Positions 27,742-37,761 of a stretch of 64,000 nucleotides of DNA are shown here, piece after piece. Every line of letters begins with the position of its first letter. The stretch's first letter is position 1. The stretch comes from Persephonella atlantica (GTDB taxonomy: Bacteria > Aquificota > Aquificia > Aquificales > Hydrogenothermaceae). The DNA is taken from NCBI RefSeq assembly GCF_016617615.1, contig NZ_JAACYA010000002.1:806001-870000 (forward strand). Direction: 5' to 3'. The translations under genes and the position numbers were made by a program. The notes under the pieces were generated by a model that saw only the letters and a list, made by a program, of their open reading frames with translations, was not told the DNA's origin and ran no database searches.

Positions 27742-30456
27742 CCTTAATATTTTCATCTCTCTCAGAAAAATTTCCCTTATCTCCTTTTTGGTTTCATTTA
27801 ACTTTTCCCACAACTGCTCAGGTTCCATATCAAATGAGTGGGCAATTCTGTAAAGGTAGGGGGAATTTCTGTATATTTTTGACATACCTACTCCCTTAAT
27901 CATTCTAAGCCTTGCTTCAACTTCTCTCAGAAATATGTAATCCCTCACAAGTTCCTGTCTGAAGAGCTCAACCCCTTCTAACATATTTGTTATTCTTTTT
28001 CTGTATTTCAGGGAGAGAATCTGGATGAGAAACTCTATATCTGTTATTCCCCCTTTGCCTAACTTAAGGTCTATCTCTTCCGGAGTTTCCCTTGCAAGAC
28101 CTTCCAATCTGAGTCTCATATCCAAAGCCTCGTTTATAAATTCCCTGTTTATCTCTGAACTGAAGAGAAACTCTTCAATTAACCTGTCCATACTTTCCTT
28201 TACCTGCAGATCTCCTGTTATAAACCGTGCCTTTGCCCACGCAAGTCTTTCCCATATTCTTGCTTCCTTTGAGAAATATTTTTCGTAAAATGATAAAGAA
28301 GGTGAAAGTTCTCCCCCTTTACCAAAAGGTCTGAGTCTCAGGTCTATGTTGTACAGAATTCCTTCCCCTGAATATGATGTAAGAGCTCTGACGATATTCT
28401 GAGGAATCTTCATCAGCCTGTTTTTACTTTTTTCGTCTTTGAACACAAAGATAAGGTCAAGGTCTGAACCTATATTCATCTCTCTACTTCCTAACTTTCC
28501 TAAACTGTAAATAGCAAAATCTTTTCCATCAAAATAATGATAAAGTTTATCTAATATGTAGTCAGCAAGGTTTGAAAGGGCATTGTTTATCTCTTTCAAT
28601 CTTTTTTCTGGCTCACTGGTATTTATCTTTGATAGGTATCGTAGGGAGACCAGAACCTCAACAACTTTCTTTAACCTCTTTAATCTGTCTGTAAAATCTA
28701 AACTGTTTGGTATAACAGACAGCTCTCTATCAAAATCGGAGAACTTTTCTGGAACTTCCTCTATTCCAAAAGCCCAGTCAAGAAGTTCCCTGTCTTTTGA
28801 CATCAGGTCAGATATGTAGTCAGACAGTTTTGATATATTTAGCATAAATCTGACCAGGTTAGGGTTTTGTTCCAGTGCCGATACAAATATCCACAGCATT
28901 CCACCATCAATCATCATTTTTGTAAAGTTCAGTAGAAAGTCTTCCCTGTCCTGAAATGCTGCGAGCTCTTTTTCTAATTGAGGAATAAAGCTAAAGAGCA
29001 TTTCTTTTGAGTTTTCAGACAGTTCAACATAAATCTTGCTGAAAAAAATCTTTTTAAACATCTGAAGGGCCCTTTCAGGCTCTTCAAATCCTAAGTTTTT
29101 CAGATACTCTCTGGCTTCTTCTTCGTAATGTTTGGTCAGGATAAATCTTTGCAATGGTGTTAATTTTACATCTATGTCAGGGGATATGTTTTCAAAGATT
29201 TCTTTAACCTTGTATCTTACTTCTTCAAGTTTTTTCAGAAATTCCTTCTGTGAAAGACCCATTTTTTGTGCAAACTCTCTGCTGTCTTTAAAGGAAAATT
29301 TCTGTGTCTGTATGCAGTTTTTAATCTGGACGAGATGTTCTAACCTTCTTAGGAATATGTAACTATCTGTGAGAATATTTCCCGTTTCTGTGTCTATTAT
29401 GCCTTTTTCCATCAGTTTTTTTATGGCAGATAATGTTCTTCTTTCCTGCAGTTGTGGTATCTTTCCTCCATACATCAGCTGCAAAATCTGAACGAAAAAC
29501 TCTATCTCTCTTATACCTCCTTCGCTTTTTTTAATGTCTATCTCATCTAATTTTCCTGTTTGAGCCTCCTGCTGAATCAATTTTTTCATCTCAACAATCT
29601 CCTCAAAAACCTCTTCCCCTGCGTGTTTTCTATAAACAAAAGGTTTTATTATCTTCATAAAATCTTCAGAAACCTTTCTGCTTCCTGCACAGTGTCTTGC
29701 TTTGATGAGCATATGTCTCTCCCATGTTCTACCGTGACTCCAGTAATAAAACTCTACAGCCGGAAGAGAGTATGCTAAAAACCCTTTTTTTCCTTCAGGC
29801 CTGAGGTCTAAATCAACAATCCACGCCTGTCCTTCAATGTTTCTTTTGGTCAAAAAGTTTGTTAATGCTTTGAAGAGCTCAATAAAAAACTCCCGATTAG
29901 AAACTCCTCTATCAGTTTTTCCTTCGTTTGAATACAGGTACATAACATCAACATCAGAGTAGTAGTTAAGGTCTAACCCTCCTAACTTTCCTAATGCTAT
30001 CACGCATCCTTCCGCTTTTTCTCCTGTTTCCTGGTCAATAGGAATGCCGTATCTTTTTTCTGTTATTTCAGATGCTTTTCTGTAGGCAGCCTCAAACAGT
30101 GCGTCTGCAACGTAAGAAAGTTCTTCTGTCAGCTGTGGAAGAGAATGTATTTTGTATATGTCCTTTGCAACTATACGGGAGAGATGTTTCATTTTGAAAA
30201 AAGACAGTTTTTCAGGTATTTTACCTGCTTCACAACCCTCCAGGATGTTTAAAGCTTCCTTTACAAGGTTTTCCCTTCCGTATAGAGGTTTTCTCAGATT
30301 TTCATATATATATTCAAGCTGCTCTGTATGTCTGAATATAAAGTCTGTGATGCAGGAAGAGTATTCTGATAGATTTTTTAGAAGTTTTAGCTTTTTTTCT
30401 GGGAGGGATTTTAAAAACTCCGGCTTTAGTGCCTCAAATTTTGTAAGTTTTGCCAT
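27730..30456 (-). CDS. glnE: Glutamine synthetase adenylyltransferase/deadenylase
   Basis: Adds and removes AMP on glutamine synthetase in response to nitrogen state. 908 aa with the duplicated nucleotidyltransferase layout: the first domain has the metal pair in YYSDVDVMYLYS, the second in NIGSDLDLIFVF, each followed by a helical GlnD-type PII-uridylyltransferase domain (FIELFKALTNFLTKR; EARIWERLAWAKARFITG). E. coli GlnE has 946 aa, so length is normal. Neither glnA nor glnB is nearby. Divergent from the htrA-like gene. Confidence 0.93.
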   Translation of the reverse strand: MAKLTKFEALKPEFLKSLPEKKLKLLKNLSEYSSCITDFIFRHTEQLEYIYENLRKPLYGRENLVKEALNILEGCEAGKIPEKLSFFKMKHLSRIVAKDIYKIHSLPQLTEELSYVADALFEAAYRKASEITEKRYGIPIDQETGEKAEGCVIALGKLGGLDLNYYSDVDVMYLYSNEGKTDRGVSNREFFIELFKALTNFLTKRNIEGQAWIVDLDLRPEGKKGFLAYSLPAVEFYYWSHGRTWERHMLIKARHCAGSRKVSEDFMKIIKPFVYRKHAGEEVFEEIVEMKKLIQQEAQTGKLDEIDIKKSEGGIREIEFFVQILQLMYGGKIPQLQERRTLSAIKKLMEKGIIDTETGNILTDSYIFLRRLEHLVQIKNCIQTQKFSFKDSREFAQKMGLSQKEFLKKLEEVRYKVKEIFENISPDIDVKLTPLQRFILTKHYEEEAREYLKNLGFEEPERALQMFKKIFFSKIYVELSENSKEMLFSFIPQLEKELAAFQDREDFLLNFTKMMIDGGMLWIFVSALEQNPNLVRFMLNISKLSDYISDLMSKDRELLDWAFGIEEVPEKFSDFDRELSVIPNSLDFTDRLKRLKKVVEVLVSLRYLSKINTSEPEKRLKEINNALSNLADYILDKLYHYFDGKDFAIYSLGKLGSREMNIGSDLDLIFVFKDEKSKNRLMKIPQNIVRALTSYSGEGILYNIDLRLRPFGKGGELSPSLSFYEKYFSKEARIWERLAWAKARFITGDLQVKESMDRLIEEFLFSSEINREFINEALDMRLRLEGLARETPEEIDLKLGKGGITDIEFLIQILSLKYRKRITNMLEGVELFRQELVRDYIFLREVEARLRMIKGVGMSKIYRNSPYLYRIAHSFDMEPEQLWEKLNETKKEIREIFLREMKILREGV

Positions 30457-30471
30457 ACATCACTCCTGTAG

Positions 30472-30480
30472 TGTTATAAT
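30472..30480 (+). promoter_or_regulatory. Extended -10 promoter of the htrA-like gene
   Basis: TGT followed by TATAAT (30475-30480) forms a TG-N-TATAAT box 32 bases before the ATG. No -35 match at 16-18 bases. Confidence 0.5.
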
Positions 30481-30511
30481 TTGTTATTAAAAGTCCAAAT
30501 AGAGGAAGTAA

Positions 30512-31591
30512 ATGCACCGTTTACTTTTTTTCTTTTTTCTGCTTTTCGCCATATCTGCCTGTGAAAATAAAGATAAAGAGAAACATCCTGTTATCAAGGT
30601 AGAAAAAAGGGAGATAGACACTGTCACAGCTCTTCAGGAGAGAATATCATCTGTTATCTCTCACGCAAAGCCGTCCATAGTAACGATACTGTCAAAATCC
30701 TCTGAAGGAAAAACTCCCACAATATTCAAGTTTAACGATGAAATACCTCCCGGAGAAAACGAATCTCTGGGTTCTGGATTTGTTATAAGAAAAAGTGGTA
30801 ACTCTCTGTTCATAGTGACAAACAGTCATGTTATAGAGAAGGCAAAGGTAATAATTGTAAAGTTTTATAACGGAAACAGGTATGAGGCTGAAGTTGTTGG
30901 CAAAGACACAAAGAGTGATATTGCTGTTTTAAAAGTAAAGGTAGACGAAAATATAAAAAATGTAAAACCTCTGAAAATTGGAAGCCCTTCCACTCTTAAA
31001 GTTGGATACTTTGTTGTATCTGGAGGTAGTCCTTACAATCTTGGACTTACCTTTACTTTAGGTATTGTTTCTGCATTAAACAGAAATTTAGGTATCTCTG
31101 CATATGAAAACTACATTCAGACAGATGCTGCAATCAATCCCGGTGATTCTGGGGGACCACTTTTAAATCTGAATGGTGAAGTGGTTGGTATGAACACAGC
31201 GATTATACAGACAGGTCAGGGACTTGGTTTTGCGATACCTATAAATACTGTCGTTGACATAGCCAATCAACTAATAAAGTACGGCAGAGTAAGAAGAGGA
31301 TGGTTAGGGGTACTTGTCCAGAAAATACCTGAAAAGCTGAAAAAAGAGCTTGGTTTAAGTTCTGGAGTCCAGATAATAAAAGTGTTTAAAAACAGTCCTG
31401 CAGCTATTTCAGGGCTCAAAACAGGAGACATTATACTTTCCATAAAGGGTAAAAAAATATCATCTCCTTCCGATTTAAAATATATAGTCTCTCAGCTCAA
31501 ACCAGAAGAAACAGTTGAAGTAGAATACATAAGGGGAAGAAAAAAGTATAAAATCGTTATTAAAATAAAAGAACTTGTGGACAGAAAATAA
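30512..31591 (+). CDS. HtrA/DegP-like serine protease, lipoprotein with one PDZ domain
   Basis: 359 aa. The N-terminus is a lipoprotein signal (hydrophobic Phe/Leu run, AISAC with Cys17). Trypsin-like protease domain with the triad His106 (VTNSHVIE), Asp136 (TKSDIAVL) and Ser213 (NPGDSGGPLLN), followed by one PDZ domain from about 265 (GWLGVLVQ to the C-terminus). One PDZ rather than two places it nearer DegS. It works outside the inner membrane on misfolded proteins. Followed after 45 bases by a sigma factor gene on the same strand, so a stress-related operon is plausible. Confidence 0.92.
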   Translation: MHRLLFFFFLLFAISACENKDKEKHPVIKVEKREIDTVTALQERISSVISHAKPSIVTILSKSSEGKTPTIFKFNDEIPPGENESLGSGFVIRKSGNSLFIVTNSHVIEKAKVIIVKFYNGNRYEAEVVGKDTKSDIAVLKVKVDENIKNVKPLKIGSPSTLKVGYFVVSGGSPYNLGLTFTLGIVSALNRNLGISAYENYIQTDAAINPGDSGGPLLNLNGEVVGMNTAIIQTGQGLGFAIPINTVVDIANQLIKYGRVRRGWLGVLVQKIPEKLKKELGLSSGVQIIKVFKNSPAAISGLKTGDIILSIKGKKISSPSDLKYIVSQLKPEETVEVEYIRGRKKYKIVIKIKELVDRK

Positions 31592-31636
31592 AGGAATATA
31601 GTAAAATCTCCAACCAATAAGCGGAGAGTGGATATT

Positions 31637-32494
31637 ATGAGAAAGTTTACCTACGAAGAGGGGATAACATTCTATCTAAAATCAATATCAAAAATTCCTC
31701 TTCTGTCACCGGAAGAAGAAAAAGAGATAGCAAAAAGAGCAAAAGAGGGGGACAGGAAAGCATTAGAAAAGCTGATAAAATCAAACCTCAGATTTGTTGT
31801 TAACGTGGCAAAGAATTACTCAGGATATGGAATTCCATTTCAGGAATTAATCTCTGCTGGAAACATAGGTCTTATAGAGGCAGCAAAGAGATTTGATCCA
31901 GATAGGGGAGTAAGGTTTATATCCTATGCTATCTGGTGGATTAAGCAGTCGATACTTCAGACAATACAGAGTCAAAAAGATGTGATAAAGATACCCCAGA
32001 AAACCCAGAATCTCTCCATAAAAATAGACACAGCATATTTAGAGCTAAAAGAGAGGCTAAACAGAGAACCCAAGTACTCAGAAATAAGAGATTACCTGAA
32101 AAAAAATGAAGATATAGACATAGATGAGGACACGATAGAAAGTTATCTCCTGATAAAGAGACATTCTGTTTCTCTTGATACACCTGTTGATATGGAAGAG
32201 GGAACATTTTTTATAGACCTTGTCTCAAAACACAGCACAAAAGAGATAGAAGAAGACGTGGTAAAAGAGTCTATTGAAAAGGAGATAAACTACATCCTTT
32301 CCCATCTGAATGAAAGAGAAAGGTACATAATAATCCACAGATTTGGCCTCAACGGAGAAGAACCTAAGACCCTGAGGGAGATAGGAAAGGCGTTAGGTGT
32401 TTCAAGGGAAAGGGTGAGGCAGATAGAAATCAGAACACTGAAAAAAATCAGAGCACTTGCAACAAAGAGACATCTGAAAGACCTTCTCAGCTGA
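31637..32494 (+). CDS. Group 2 sigma-70 family RNA polymerase sigma factor
   Basis: 285 aa from ATG 31637 with GGAG 10 bases before; an in-frame GTG at 31628 has poor spacing. Conserved regions 1.2 (FYLKSISKIPLLSPEEE), 2 (NLRFVVNVAKNYSGYGIPFQELISAGNIGLIEAAKRFDP and YAIWWIKQSI), 3 (KIPQKTQNLS, REPKYSEIRDYL) and 4.2 helix-turn-helix (LREIGKALGVSRERVRQIE) are complete. It lacks the long N-terminal 1.1 region of a primary sigma factor, so it is an alternative, RpoS-like group 2 sigma rather than RpoD. Directly follows the HtrA-like protease gene. Confidence 0.88.
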   Translation: MRKFTYEEGITFYLKSISKIPLLSPEEEKEIAKRAKEGDRKALEKLIKSNLRFVVNVAKNYSGYGIPFQELISAGNIGLIEAAKRFDPDRGVRFISYAIWWIKQSILQTIQSQKDVIKIPQKTQNLSIKIDTAYLELKERLNREPKYSEIRDYLKKNEDIDIDEDTIESYLLIKRHSVSLDTPVDMEEGTFFIDLVSKHSTKEIEEDVVKESIEKEINYILSHLNERERYIIIHRFGLNGEEPKTLREIGKALGVSRERVRQIEIRTLKKIRALATKRHLKDLLS

Positions 32495-32540
32495 ACCTTT
32501 TTTCGTCGTATAATATTTCCAAAAGGCTGGAGGTATTCCT

Positions 32541-33779
32541 TTGTCACAGTGGCACGGACTTTCACCTGAGGAACAGTTAAAGCTGATAAAAAAGGGCACT
32601 ATAGAGATTATCAGTGAAGAAGAGCTTTTAGAAAAACTGAAAGAAGAAAGACCATTAATAGTAAAGGCTGGATTTGACCCAACAGCTCCAGACCTTCATC
32701 TCGGTCATACTGTTCTCCTTCAAAAACTGAGGACATTTCAACAGCTTGGTCATACTGTTTATTTCATTATCGGTGATTTTACAGCTATGATTGGAGACCC
32801 TTCAGGAAGGGACAAAACAAGACCACCCTTAACAAAAGAACAGGTGATTCAGAACGCAAAAACCTATAAAGAACAGGTTTTTAAGGTTTTAGATCCGGAG
32901 AAAACAGTTGTTGTTTTTAACAGCGAATGGCTTGGTGATATGACTGCACAGGATTTAATAAAGCTCACTTCCCGCTACACAGTGGCAAGGATGTTAGAGA
33001 GGGATGACTTCAAAAAAAGATTTAAAGAAAATAAACCTATTGCCATACACGAGTTTATATATCCTCTTCTTCAGGCTTACGACTCTGTAGCAATAAAGGC
33101 TGATGTTGAGCTTGGAGGCTCAGACCAGCGTTTTAACCTTCTTATCGGCAGGGACATCCAGAAAGAGTACGGCATAGAAAAACCGCAGATTGCTATTCTT
33201 CTTCCTCTTCTTGTTGGGACGGACGGGGTTAGAAAGATGAGCAAATCTTATGGAAACTACATAGGTATAACAGAGCCTCCAGAGGAGATGTTTGGCAAAA
33301 TAATGTCTATACCAGATGAGCTGATGTGGGATTACTGGGAACTTTTAACAGACCTGACTGTTGAAGAGATACAGAAGATGAAAAAGGATGTTGAAACAGG
33401 AATACTTCACCCAATGGAACTGAAAAAACAGCTTGCCATGTATATAGTGAGCAGATTTCACTCAGAAGAAGAAGCCATAAAGGCAAGGGAACATTTTGAG
33501 AGGGTTCACTCAAAAAGGCAGTTGCCTGAAGAAATTCCTGAACCGGAGCTTGTTGTTGCTTCAGAAAAGAGCATTCCTTTATATGAGCTGGTTTACAAGT
33601 TAGGATTTGCTCCATCAAAATCAGAAGCAAGAAGACTGATAAAAGGAGGAGCAGTAAAGATAGACGGAAACAAATTTACAGACCCATACTTTGAGGTTGA
33701 CCTCTCCTCAGAGTTTGTTCTGCAGGTGGGAAAGAGAAAGTTTGCCCGCATAAAGCCGGAAAAAATCAGGGTTGAGTAG
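32541..33779 (+). CDS. tyrS: Tyrosyl-tRNA synthetase
   Basis: Class I synthetase, 412 aa. HIGH-type motif [11 protein letters not shown], substrate-binding [12 protein letters not shown] and [13 protein letters not shown] motif (RKMSKSYGN) and a C-terminal S4 RNA-binding domain ([18 protein letters not shown]). This is the TyrRS-Z type subfamily length. The start is TTG 32541 behind a perfect GGAGGT with six bases spacing; no ATG fits. The next gene starts on the base after the stop. Confidence 0.96.
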   Translation: MSQWHGLSPEEQLKLIKKGTIEIISEEELLEKLKEERPLIVKAGFDPTAPDLHLGHTVLLQKLRTFQQLGHTVYFIIGDFTAMIGDPSGRDKTRPPLTKEQVIQNAKTYKEQVFKVLDPEKTVVVFNSEWLGDMTAQDLIKLTSRYTVARMLERDDFKKRFKENKPIAIHEFIYPLLQAYDSVAIKADVELGGSDQRFNLLIGRDIQKEYGIEKPQIAILLPLLVGTDGVRKMSKSYGNYIGITEPPEEMFGKIMSIPDELMWDYWELLTDLTVEEIQKMKKDVETGILHPMELKKQLAMYIVSRFHSEEEAIKAREHFERVHSKRQLPEEIPEPELVVASEKSIPLYELVYKLGFAPSKSEARRLIKGGAVKIDGNKFTDPYFEVDLSSEFVLQVGKRKFARIKPEKIRVE

Positions 33780-34250
33780 ATGTTTGAAGCTTTAAAACAG
33801 TGGGCTGAAGAGACAGTTTCTGATTATGGATACTGGGGAATATTTATAATCTCTTTTACAGAAAGCATCATACAGCCAGTTCCTCCAGACCCTTTCATAA
33901 CAGGAGGAACAGCTTTTGGCCTTTCTCCTGTAAAAGCAGCACTGATTGCTGCTGTTGCAAGTGTTTTGGGAGGAGTGGTTGGATACTTTTTAGGGAAGTT
34001 TTTAGGAGAGCCTGCATTTAAAAAGTTTTTAGGAGATAGATACTACGACAGAGGAGAGATACTTTTCAGAAAATACGGTATATTGGCTGTTTTGATTGCG
34101 GCAATCACTCCTATACCCTTTAAAGTGATGTGCTGGCTTGCAGGAATATTTGAGATGCCTTTCTGGGGATTTGTTCTTGCATCTTTTTTAGGTAGATTTC
34201 CACGATTTTTATTTATGGCATTTTTTGGACAATGGATAGGAACTCTGTAA
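33780..34250 (+). CDS. DedA/YqaA-like membrane protein
   Basis: 156-aa inner-membrane protein, SNARE-associated Golgi/DedA superfamily. Visible: amphipathic reentrant segment FTESIIQPVPPDPFITGGTAFG, a Gly-rich helix VASVLGGVVGYFLGK, and the conserved AITPIPFKVMCWLAGIFEMPFWGF and GRFPRFLFMAFFG signature with Arg. DedA relatives translocate undecaprenyl phosphate or other lipids; for this YqaA-type branch the cargo is not known. Directly abuts tyrS and overlaps the small Cys gene that follows by 19 bases. Confidence 0.75.
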   Translation: MFEALKQWAEETVSDYGYWGIFIISFTESIIQPVPPDPFITGGTAFGLSPVKAALIAAVASVLGGVVGYFLGKFLGEPAFKKFLGDRYYDRGEILFRKYGILAVLIAAITPIPFKVMCWLAGIFEMPFWGFVLASFLGRFPRFLFMAFFGQWIGTL

Positions 34251-34411
34251 ACTGCTACAAATGTGAGCATTTTTATATTACATGGGATAAAAACTTCCCT
34301 TATGGATGCAAAGCATTTGGTTTTAAAAGCAGGCTTCTGCCTTCCATTGAGGTTAAAAAAGCCTCAGGCAGAGAATGTCTCAGTTACAAACCAAAAAGGG
34401 AGGAAAGATGA
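34232..34411 (+). CDS. 59-aa four-cysteine protein
   Basis: Small gene in a frame of its own: ATG 34232 lies in the end of the DedA-like gene (19-base overlap) and the stop TGA overlaps the argD ATG (ATGA at 34408-34411). The protein has CYKCEHFYITWDKNFPYGC with Cys8, Cys11 and Cys26 and a further Cys49 (GRECLSYKPK), a likely zinc knuckle or small metal site. Translation overlap with both neighbours supports it as real. Short proteins of this pattern are sometimes mislabelled uracil-DNA glycosylase in databases, to my recollection; I assign no function. Confidence 0.6.
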   Translation: MDRNSVNCYKCEHFYITWDKNFPYGCKAFGFKSRLLPSIEVKKASGRECLSYKPKREER

Positions 34412-35580
34412 AAGAGTTTATCCAGATGGGAAACAGATATCTGTTTGAAAACTATGCCAGATTTCCAGTCTCTTTTGTGAAAGGAGAAGGTGTTTACCTT
34501 TACGACACTGAAGGGAAAAAATATTTAGACATGCTTTCAGGAATTGCAGTAAACAGTTTAGGCTATTCCCATCCCAAGCTTACAGAGGCTCTGTGCAGAC
34601 AGGTAAAACAGCTTATCCATACCTCCAACCTGTTTTACATACAGCCTCAGATAGATGTTGCAAAGGTACTTGTTGAAAATTCCTGTCTTGACAGGGTTTT
34701 CTTTTGCAATTCTGGAGCAGAGGCGAACGAAACAGCTATAAAACTTGTTAGAAAGTATTTTTATGACAGAGGAGAGCCTGAAAAGTACGAGATAATTACC
34801 TTTACAGGAGGATTTCACGGCAGGACGATAGGTTCCCTTACGGCAACAGCACAGCCCAAATATCACGAGGGGTTCAGACCTCTACTGCAAGGGATAAGAT
34901 ATGCTGAGTTTAATAACATAAACAGTCTAAAAAATGCCATAACAGGAAATACGGCAGCTATTATGTTTGAGTTTATTCAGGGAGAAGGGGGGATAAACCC
35001 GATAGATGAACACTTCCTTAATGCCATCGTAGAGATTGCTCAGGAAAAAAATCTCCTGATTGTTGTTGACGAAGTCCAAACAGGCATAGGAAGAACAGGA
35101 AAGCTTTTTGCCTACCAGCATTACGACATCTGCCCTGACATTGTTACACTTGCAAAGGGTTTAGGTGGAGGTGTACCGATTGGCGCAGTAATGGCAAAAG
35201 AAGAGATAGCTAAATCTTTTACTCCCGGAACCCACGGTTCAACATTTGGAGGTAACTATCTCTCAACAACTGCAGCAAAAGTTGTCCTGAATGAAGTTTT
35301 GAAGGAAGGGTTTTTAGAGTCTGTTCAAAAAAAAGGAGAGTATCTATCATATCTTCTACAGAATGCCGGTTTAAATGTAAGAGGTAAAGGTCTTATGATA
35401 GGAACCCCTCTACCTGAAAATATAAAAGCTTCAGATGTGGCAAAGAAATGTTTAGAAAACGGTCTCATTGTTGGAACAGCAGGAGGAAACACCCTCAGAT
35501 TTGTTCCACCTCTGATAATAACGCAGCAGCAGATAGAAGAAGGAGTAAGAATACTGACCGCGGTACTGGAAGAGTTTTAA
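34408..35580 (+). CDS. argD: Acetylornithine/succinyldiaminopimelate aminotransferase
   Basis: 390-aa class III PLP aminotransferase of arginine synthesis; many ArgD enzymes also act at the DapC step of lysine synthesis. Motifs: YLDMLSGIAVNSLGYSHP, FCNSGAEANETAIKL, TFTGGFHGRTIGSLTATAQ, VDEVQTGIGRTG, PLP-Lys in LAKGLGGGVPIGAV, HGSTFGGN. Start ATG 34408 follows GGGAGGAA; an upstream in-frame ATG at 34375 lacks a site. ATGA overlap with the four-Cys gene implies coupled translation. Confidence 0.93.
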   Translation: MKEFIQMGNRYLFENYARFPVSFVKGEGVYLYDTEGKKYLDMLSGIAVNSLGYSHPKLTEALCRQVKQLIHTSNLFYIQPQIDVAKVLVENSCLDRVFFCNSGAEANETAIKLVRKYFYDRGEPEKYEIITFTGGFHGRTIGSLTATAQPKYHEGFRPLLQGIRYAEFNNINSLKNAITGNTAAIMFEFIQGEGGINPIDEHFLNAIVEIAQEKNLLIVVDEVQTGIGRTGKLFAYQHYDICPDIVTLAKGLGGGVPIGAVMAKEEIAKSFTPGTHGSTFGGNYLSTTAAKVVLNEVLKEGFLESVQKKGEYLSYLLQNAGLNVRGKGLMIGTPLPENIKASDVAKKCLENGLIVGTAGGNTLRFVPPLIITQQQIEEGVRILTAVLEEF

Positions 35581-35642
35581 GACTGTTGTTAACAGTAAGA
35601 TGATACATTAATATAACTATTAAAAACAGTACAAGGGCAATA

Positions 35643-37742
35643 ATGGAAATAACAGAAAAGGATGTTGTTAATTTTTTAAAGCACAGAGGTAAACCAGTTT
35701 ACTTTAAAATGCTCCGTAAAAAGTTAGGAGTTCCAAAATCAGAACAAAAACTGCTGAGAAAAATCCTGAAAAAATTACAGAAGAAAAAAATCATCAGATA
35801 CGAAAAAGGTAAATACCTTTTAACAGAATGGAAGACAAAAGGGGAGAATCTGATAGAAGGAAGGGTTGAAGCCCATCCCAGTGGATATGGTTTTCTGATT
35901 ATCGGAGAAGAAGTGGAAGACCTTTTTATCCCACCGCCTCAGATGAAATATCTGTTTGACGGTGATGTTGTCCTTGCAAAGGCTGTTAAAAGAAAGAAGA
36001 AAGATGAAGCAAAAGTTGTAAAAGTTGTTCAGAGGGCTATAAAAACAGCAGTTGGAAGATACTACAGAGATAAAACCGGACATTATGTTCTCCTTTCAGA
36101 CACTGTTATTCCCCACAGGATTTACCTGAGCAAAAAGGAGGTAAAGAAGAAAAAGTTAGAAGAGGGCAGTTATGTTGTTGTAGAGATAACCCAGTATCCT
36201 GCTCCAAGGGTAAGAGGAAAGGGAAAGATTCTGAAGATTTTAGGTAAAGTGAAAAACACCCAGACAGTAGCTGAGATTATAGCGAGAAAGTACAGCCTCC
36301 CTACAGAGCATTCGGAAGAAGCAATAAAAGAAGCAGAAAAACTTTCTCCTGTTGTGAGAATAACAAAAAACAGAAGAGATTTAACAAAACAGATATGCTT
36401 TACCATTGACCCTGAATCAGCAAGAGACCACGACGATGCTGTGGCAATAGAAAAGGAAGGAAATTACTACAGGCTGTTTGTTCATATAGCAGATGTTTCC
36501 TACTACGTAAAAGAGGGCTCAGCAATAGACAGGGAGGCATTTGAGAGGGGAAATACTTACTACCTGCCAGAAAGGGCTCTTCACATGCTTCCTGAAAGGC
36601 TTGCAGCGCAGCTCTGCAGTCTCAGGCCAAACGAGAAGAAATATGCATTTACCTGTGAGATGCTTATAAACAGGGCAGGGAAAGTGATAGATTACGACAT
36701 ATATGAAAGCGTGATAATCAGTAAAGCAAAACTGACTTACGACGAAGCCCTCAGAATAATAATTGGAGACCCTGCCTTAGAACAAAAGTATCCTGAAGTT
36801 GTTCAGCCTCTAAAGGATATGGAAAAGCTCGCAAAAATTCTTATGAAGGCAAAAGAAAAAAGGGGAAGCATAGATTTTGACATGCCAGAAAGTCAGATAC
36901 TGTTTACAGAGACAGGAGACCCATACGATGTAGTTCCTTACGAGAGACACCTTGCCCACAGAATTATTGAGGAATTTATGATTATTGCTAATGAAACAGT
37001 AGCAAGACATATGTATGAAAAAGGCTATCCTTTTATATACAGGACACACGAAGAACCAGATCTGGACAAAGTGATAAGATTTGTTGATCTTGTAGCAGGT
37101 CTTGGATACGAAGTATCCTATCCTGAAAAGATAACTCCTAAATTTATCCAGAAAATATTAGAGAAAGTTTCAGGAACACCAGAAGAGACACTGGTCAGAT
37201 TTATGGCTCTCAGAACAATGAAGCAGGCAAAATACACAGTAGAAAATATTGGTCATTTTGGTCTTGCTTCAGACTGTTACACACACTTTACCTCTCCAAT
37301 CAGAAGATATGCAGACATAAACGTTCACAGGATGCTGAAAAAAGCGATAAAAGGAAAGTTCACCAAGAAAGACCTCCAGACACTCCCCTCAAAATTGGAG
37401 GAAGTAGCAAAACAGTGCTCAAAGATGGAAAGGATTGCAGATGATGCAGAAAGGGATGCACTGGATATGCTGAAACTCAGACTTCTTTCAAATCATATTG
37501 GAGAGGTGTTTGAAGGAATAATAACAGGTGTTGTTTCTTTTGGTCTTTTTGTTGAGATTCAAAGATACCTTATAGAAGGTCTTATTTCCATTAATACCCT
37601 TCCAGACCATTTCCGATATGACGAGATAAATCAAAGACTTATCAGTGATAAAAAAATCTTTAGGTTAGGAGACAGGATAAAAGTAAGGATAGAAAGGGTG
37701 GATGAAGACCTGAAAAAACTTGACCTGTCCTACGTAGAGTAA
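35643..37742 (+). CDS. rnr: Ribonuclease R
   Basis: 3'-5' exoribonuclease of the RNase II family that degrades structured RNA. 699 aa in the standard order: N-terminal helix-turn-helix (about 1-65), cold-shock domains (about 70-220), RNB catalytic domain with IDPESARDHDDAVAIEK (metal Asp cluster), YHTHEEPDLDKV equivalents (IYRTHEEPDLDK) and HFTSPIRRYADI, and a C-terminal S1 domain (GEVFEGIITGVVSFGLFVEI). The protein ends soon after S1 without a long Lys tail. Monocistronic, 62 bases after argD. Confidence 0.95.
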   Translation: MEITEKDVVNFLKHRGKPVYFKMLRKKLGVPKSEQKLLRKILKKLQKKKIIRYEKGKYLLTEWKTKGENLIEGRVEAHPSGYGFLIIGEEVEDLFIPPPQMKYLFDGDVVLAKAVKRKKKDEAKVVKVVQRAIKTAVGRYYRDKTGHYVLLSDTVIPHRIYLSKKEVKKKKLEEGSYVVVEITQYPAPRVRGKGKILKILGKVKNTQTVAEIIARKYSLPTEHSEEAIKEAEKLSPVVRITKNRRDLTKQICFTIDPESARDHDDAVAIEKEGNYYRLFVHIADVSYYVKEGSAIDREAFERGNTYYLPERALHMLPERLAAQLCSLRPNEKKYAFTCEMLINRAGKVIDYDIYESVIISKAKLTYDEALRIIIGDPALEQKYPEVVQPLKDMEKLAKILMKAKEKRGSIDFDMPESQILFTETGDPYDVVPYERHLAHRIIEEFMIIANETVARHMYEKGYPFIYRTHEEPDLDKVIRFVDLVAGLGYEVSYPEKITPKFIQKILEKVSGTPEETLVRFMALRTMKQAKYTVENIGHFGLASDCYTHFTSPIRRYADINVHRMLKKAIKGKFTKKDLQTLPSKLEEVAKQCSKMERIADDAERDALDMLKLRLLSNHIGEVFEGIITGVVSFGLFVEIQRYLIEGLISINTLPDHFRYDEINQRLISDKKIFRLGDRIKVRIERVDEDLKKLDLSYVE

Positions 37743-37761
37743 AGCATTCTCCCAAAAGTTT

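Noticed and set aside
31637-32494. Primary sigma factor RpoD
   Set aside because: No region 1.1 and only 285 aa; it fits a group 2 factor.
34263-34448. 61-aa frame across the DedA/argD junction
   Set aside because: It lies in the wrong frame across the real 59-aa four-Cys gene and the start of argD; it has no ribosome site.
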